Shown here in pieces: positions 15,276 to 18,187 of a stretch of 18,187 nucleotides of DNA; position 1 is the stretch's first letter, and every line of letters starts with the position of its first letter. The stretch comes from SKVJ01 sp964578745 (GTDB lineage Bacteria > Chloroflexota > Dehalococcoidia > GIF9 > AB-539-J10), in NCBI GenBank assembly GCA_964578745.1, contig CAZODZ010000031.1, forward strand, positions 1 to 18,187, written 5' to 3'. The notes beneath the pieces are model-generated. The model searched no databases. It saw only the letters and a list, made by a program, of their open reading frames with translations, and was not told where the DNA came from. The position numbers were made by a program, and so were the translations under genes.

Positions 15276-17702
15276 ATGGAACGCTACCTGTGCGTACACG
15301 GGCACTTCTATCAGCCTCCAAGGGAGAACGCCTGGCTTGAACAGATCGAGATACAGGACTCAGCGTACCCGTATCACGACTGGAACGAGAGGATTGCAGC
15401 CGAGTGTTACACACCAAACTCGGAGTCACGAATCCTGGACCACGAGCATTTCATCACGAAGATAGTCAACAACTACTCGCGTATGAGCTTCAATTTCAGC
15501 CCCACCCTCCTCTCCTGGATGGAACGTAACGTGCCAGGCACGTACGAAGCCATCCTGAACGCTGACAGGCAAAGCCAGGAGCGCTTCTCCGGACACGGAT
15601 CAGCCATGGCCCAGGCCTACAACCACATGATCATGCCGCTGGCGAGCAAGCGTGACAAGGCCACACAGGTACTCTGGGGTCTCACGGACTTCGAGTCGCG
15701 TTTCAACCGGGCAGCGGAGGGCATGTGGCTGCCCGAGACGGCCGTCGACATCGAGACGCTCGAGACGCTGGTGGACCACGGCGTCAAATTCACTGTGCTG
15801 GCGCCTCGACAGGCATCCCGCGCCCGGCGGGCAGGAGAGGAAGGGTGGAGGGACGTCTCCGGGGAGAAGGTGGACCCAACAACAGTCTATATACAGAGGC
15901 TGCCGTCGGGTCGCAGCATCGCCATCTTCTTTTATGACGGCCCGATCGCAAAGGCAATCGCATTTGAGGGGCTCCTCTCAAGTGGCGAGACACTCGCCAT
16001 CCGTCTCACGAGTGGCTTCTCAGAGGCGCGCACTTGGCCTCAACTGGTGAATGTCGCTGTCGACGGCGAGACGTTCGGCCATCACCACCGCTTCGGCGAC
16101 ATGGCGCTTGCCTACGCGCTCGATTACGTCGAAAACAATCACTTGGCCCGCATCACTAACTATGCCGAGTTTCTCGAACTGAGCCCGCCTGCCCATGAGA
16201 TCGAGGTATTCGAGAACAGCTCATGGAGTTGTGTGCACGGAATTGAACGATGGCGGAGTGATTGCGGCTGTAACACTGGTGCTCACCCCGAATGGAACCA
16301 GGCATGGCGCGGCCCTCTGAGGGACTCGCTCGACTGGTTGCGCGACACCGTTGCACCACTATACGAACGGGCAGCCGCTCAGCTGGTCAAGGATCCGTGG
16401 GCAGCAAGAGACGACTACATCAATGTCATTCGTGACCGTTCTTCCCAGAACCTCGAGGCATTCCTCAGTCGACATGTCCATGCGCCGCTGGACGACGCGG
16501 CGCGTGTGAGCCTGCTGAGGCTCCTCGAATTGCAGCGACACGCTATGCTCATGTACACGAGCTGCGGCTGGTTCTTCGACGACTTGTCCGGAATAGAGAC
16601 AGCTCAGATAATGCAACACGCCGGACGTGTTGCCCAGCTGGCACATAACCTTTTCGAGAACAGCACGGAGGAACAGTTCCTCGAGCAACTCGCGAACGCA
16701 AGGAGCAATATTGCAGAACAGGGGACTGGCCGGGACATATACCTGCGCTTCGTACGTCCGGCCATGGTTGACCTGACAACAGTCGCGGCTCATTTCGCAG
16801 TGAGTTCGCTGTTCGAAGAATATGGAGGGGAAGTAAAGATCTTCTGTTATCCCATCACTGTAGAAGACTACAGGTGCTCGCAACTGGCGCACGAGCTTCT
16901 CGGCGTGGGCAGGGTAATGCTTCGTTCCGAGATAACGACGGAGACCGACCACTTCACGTTTGGCGTTCTATACTTCGGTGAGCACAACCTCAACAGCGGC
17001 GTGCGTCGATACCAGGGTGAGCATTCATACCTGGCTACCGCTGATGCCCTGACACGGGCGTTCGATTCCGCCGACTTCGCCGAAGTGATTCGAGAGATCA
17101 ACCGCCATTTCGGCACATCCACATATTCCCTCAAGTCTCTCTTCCGCGATGAACAACGCAAGGTAATGGGACACATTCTTGAAGGCACCCTCACAGGTAT
17201 CGAGCAGGTCTTCCGCCAGGTGTACGAGCACAACTTCTCGTCGATGCGGTTCATCACTGAGATGGGGAACCCTCTGCCCAAGGTCTTCAAAGATGCGGCC
17301 GAGTTCATCATCAACACCGACCTGCGCAGATTGCTGTCGGGCGAGACCTGTGACACTGAAGCCATCAAGAGCCTCGTGGAGAACGCACGTACGTGGAATT
17401 CTGAACTGGATAACGAGGGACACGGCTACCTGCTGCAGAACGTACTGGTCCGCATGATAACCCGCTTCTCGAATGCACCCGACGACACTGACCTGCTCAA
17501 GCGGCTCATGGAGGCCACAGAGATGAGCAGTGACCTTCCGTTTCCCACGGACTTGGGCCAAGTCCAGACCACCTACTATCGCATGCTTGGCACAACAAGA
17601 AAGGAACATAAGGCCATGGCGGAGGGCGGCGATGAAGTCGCGAGAGAATGGCTACGGAAGTTCGATTCACTGGGAGAGCATCTGAGAGTGCGCACGGAGT
17701 AG
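15276..17702 (+). CDS. Glycoside hydrolase family 57 protein with DUF3536 (putative alpha-glucan-active enzyme)
   Basis: An 808-residue soluble protein. The N-terminal ~300 residues are GH57-like: HGHFYQPPRENAWLE (8-22) is motif 1, GMWLPETAVDIETLETLVDH (149-168) carries the likely nucleophile E154, and NVAVDGETFGHHHRFGDMAL (259-278) carries the likely acid/base D263. The remaining part matches the DUF3536 type, with the Cys-rich stretch SWSCVHGIERWRSDCGCNTG (316-335) and HAMLMYTSCGWFFDDLSGIE (422-441). GH57 enzymes act on alpha-glucans (amylase, 4-alpha-glucanotransferase, branching, amylopullulanase), but the DUF3536 subgroup has no activity I can name with confidence. AGGAAGGA (15261-15268) is 7 nt before the ATG. 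It begins 3 nt after treZ, so it is the last gene of the cluster, and its role in glycogen/trehalose turnover is inferred from that position. Confidence 0.9.
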   Translation: MERYLCVHGHFYQPPRENAWLEQIEIQDSAYPYHDWNERIAAECYTPNSESRILDHEHFITKIVNNYSRMSFNFSPTLLSWMERNVPGTYEAILNADRQSQERFSGHGSAMAQAYNHMIMPLASKRDKATQVLWGLTDFESRFNRAAEGMWLPETAVDIETLETLVDHGVKFTVLAPRQASRARRAGEEGWRDVSGEKVDPTTVYIQRLPSGRSIAIFFYDGPIAKAIAFEGLLSSGETLAIRLTSGFSEARTWPQLVNVAVDGETFGHHHRFGDMALAYALDYVENNHLARITNYAEFLELSPPAHEIEVFENSSWSCVHGIERWRSDCGCNTGAHPEWNQAWRGPLRDSLDWLRDTVAPLYERAAAQLVKDPWAARDDYINVIRDRSSQNLEAFLSRHVHAPLDDAARVSLLRLLELQRHAMLMYTSCGWFFDDLSGIETAQIMQHAGRVAQLAHNLFENSTEEQFLEQLANARSNIAEQGTGRDIYLRFVRPAMVDLTTVAAHFAVSSLFEEYGGEVKIFCYPITVEDYRCSQLAHELLGVGRVMLRSEITTETDHFTFGVLYFGEHNLNSGVRRYQGEHSYLATADALTRAFDSADFAEVIREINRHFGTSTYSLKSLFRDEQRKVMGHILEGTLTGIEQVFRQVYEHNFSSMRFITEMGNPLPKVFKDAAEFIINTDLRRLLSGETCDTEAIKSLVENARTWNSELDNEGHGYLLQNVLVRMITRFSNAPDDTDLLKRLMEATEMSSDLPFPTDLGQVQTTYYRMLGTTRKEHKAMAEGGDEVAREWLRKFDSLGEHLRVRTE

Positions 17703-18037
17703 GGGGCTTCCATACCCGCGGGTACCTGCCTGTATTCTCGTCCACACGATTAGCGACACATCACCTCCTTGCCGGTTGTGGTGGCACTTCTGCAGGAATT
17801 GGTACGGTGTGAGATGAGCGGGAGGCTGGAACGGCATCCGTCCGAGCAGTACTTCGATGAAGACGCACGCCGTGCGTCAGGTTGCTCGACTCTCCACTTC
17901 CAGCACATCCCATCGCGAGACGACATCCCCCCTCACGAACTGCTTCAGTGCGACTCTAGGCAGCGGCCCGGCGAGAAGTGGGCAATATACCTCGTCCAAA
18001 ACAATACTGCGGATGGGCGACGCTTCAGGGCGCCGGG
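17703..18037. other. Degraded region downstream of the cluster, possible transposase remnants
   Basis: No intact gene is visible. A 12-bp perfect palindrome (TACCCGCGGGTA, 17713-17724) lies just after the GH57 stop but has no T-tract, so I cannot call a terminator. An open frame from 17769 to 18122 (plus) is 117 codons long. Its early part (ALLQELVRCEMSGRLE) faintly recalls the N-terminus of IS256-type transposases, but the rest matches nothing I know and it overlaps the frameshifted IS3-like fragment. I treat it as non-functional sequence. Confidence 0.4.
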
Positions 18038-18187
18038 GATGAAGTTCACTTCATCAGTCCTGGCGAACCTGCGGAGAACGCCTGTGCCAAAGGAGGGAGA
18101 CGATCGGCAGGCTGCGAGATAACTGTCTCAGAGGCAACTGGTTCCTGAGCCTTGCGGACGCGCGAGACATTATCGAAACATGGAGGC
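18038..18187 (+). pseudogene. IS3-family transposase (OrfB, rve domain) fragment, frameshifted, continues past the window
   Basis: Two adjacent reading frames together give the end of the DDE integrase core of an IS3-type transposase. Frame one, from 18038, reads DEVHFISPGEPAENACA, comparable to the usual HFI.PGKP.ENA.. block before the catalytic glutamate. After a frame change near 18090 the other frame gives ETIGRLRDNC (from 18097) and LRGNWFLSLADARDIIETWR (18127-18186), matching the well-known ESFNGRLRDECLN..WF.SL..AR..IE.WR pattern. The E of the DDE triad would be the E of ETIG. Upstream, the first frame meets a stop at 17957, so the 5' part is gone or scrambled. An indel in the genome or a sequencing error could cause the frame change. 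Confidence 0.7.

Noticed and set aside
17761..17771. Match to the 16S rRNA 3' end (ATCACCTCCTT)
   Set aside because: Only about 11 bases match and no other rRNA sequence precedes it; it is simply the complement of an SD-like sequence.
17769..18122. 117-codon open frame as a gene, perhaps IS256-type transposase
   Set aside because: Only a faint resemblance over about 16 residues; its 3' part overlaps the clearer IS3-like fragment in other frames, and no SD or conserved catalytic motif is seen.

Overview
This window is bacterial DNA: moderately G+C-rich, tightly packed, with clear Shine-Dalgarno sites. It looks like a draft or metagenome assembly because it contains a scaffold gap of exactly 100 Ns (14996-15095). 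I cannot name the organism. A GlgE-type glucan pathway, a TreS-maltokinase fusion and a 3-aminobutyryl-CoA ammonia-lyase (usually an anaerobic lysine-fermentation enzyme) would fit an uncultured, possibly anaerobic bacterium, but that is weak inference.

Layout. Left flank (1-2401): a 2-hydroxyacid dehydrogenase (minus) and a class I methyltransferase (plus) diverge from a short promoter region, and a small hotdog-like Kal protein (minus) converges on the methyltransferase. A 473-bp intergenic region (2402-2874) follows. Then comes a long plus-strand alpha-glucan/trehalose cluster (2875-17702): glgP, glgE, treS-mak fusion, malQ, glgB, a treZ-like gene interrupted by the gap, and a GH57/DUF3536 protein. 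Right edge (17703-18187): degraded sequence ending in a frameshifted fragment of an IS3-family transposase that runs out of the window.

How the genes work together. TreS interconverts trehalose and maltose, and its fused maltokinase domain makes maltose-1-phosphate. GlgE adds maltosyl units from that donor to alpha-1,4-glucan, GlgB branches the polymer, and GlgP and MalQ trim and rearrange it. TreZ with TreY would normally release trehalose from the glucan and close the cycle. No glgA or glgC is in the window, so polymer synthesis here appears to use the GlgE route. From glgE to treZ every junction is a 4-nt start/stop overlap, so the genes are almost certainly co-translated.

The most unusual point is treZ. 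The sequence before the gap runs straight from the N-terminal beta domain to a segment that in normal TreZ lies after the catalytic barrel. The whole GH13 barrel seems to be missing in frame, several conserved residues around it are altered, and no treY is present. Either the trehalose-release arm is decaying in this organism or the assembly is wrong here. The second point worth a look is the GH57/DUF3536 protein, a poorly characterised family placed at the end of this cluster with its catalytic residues intact.
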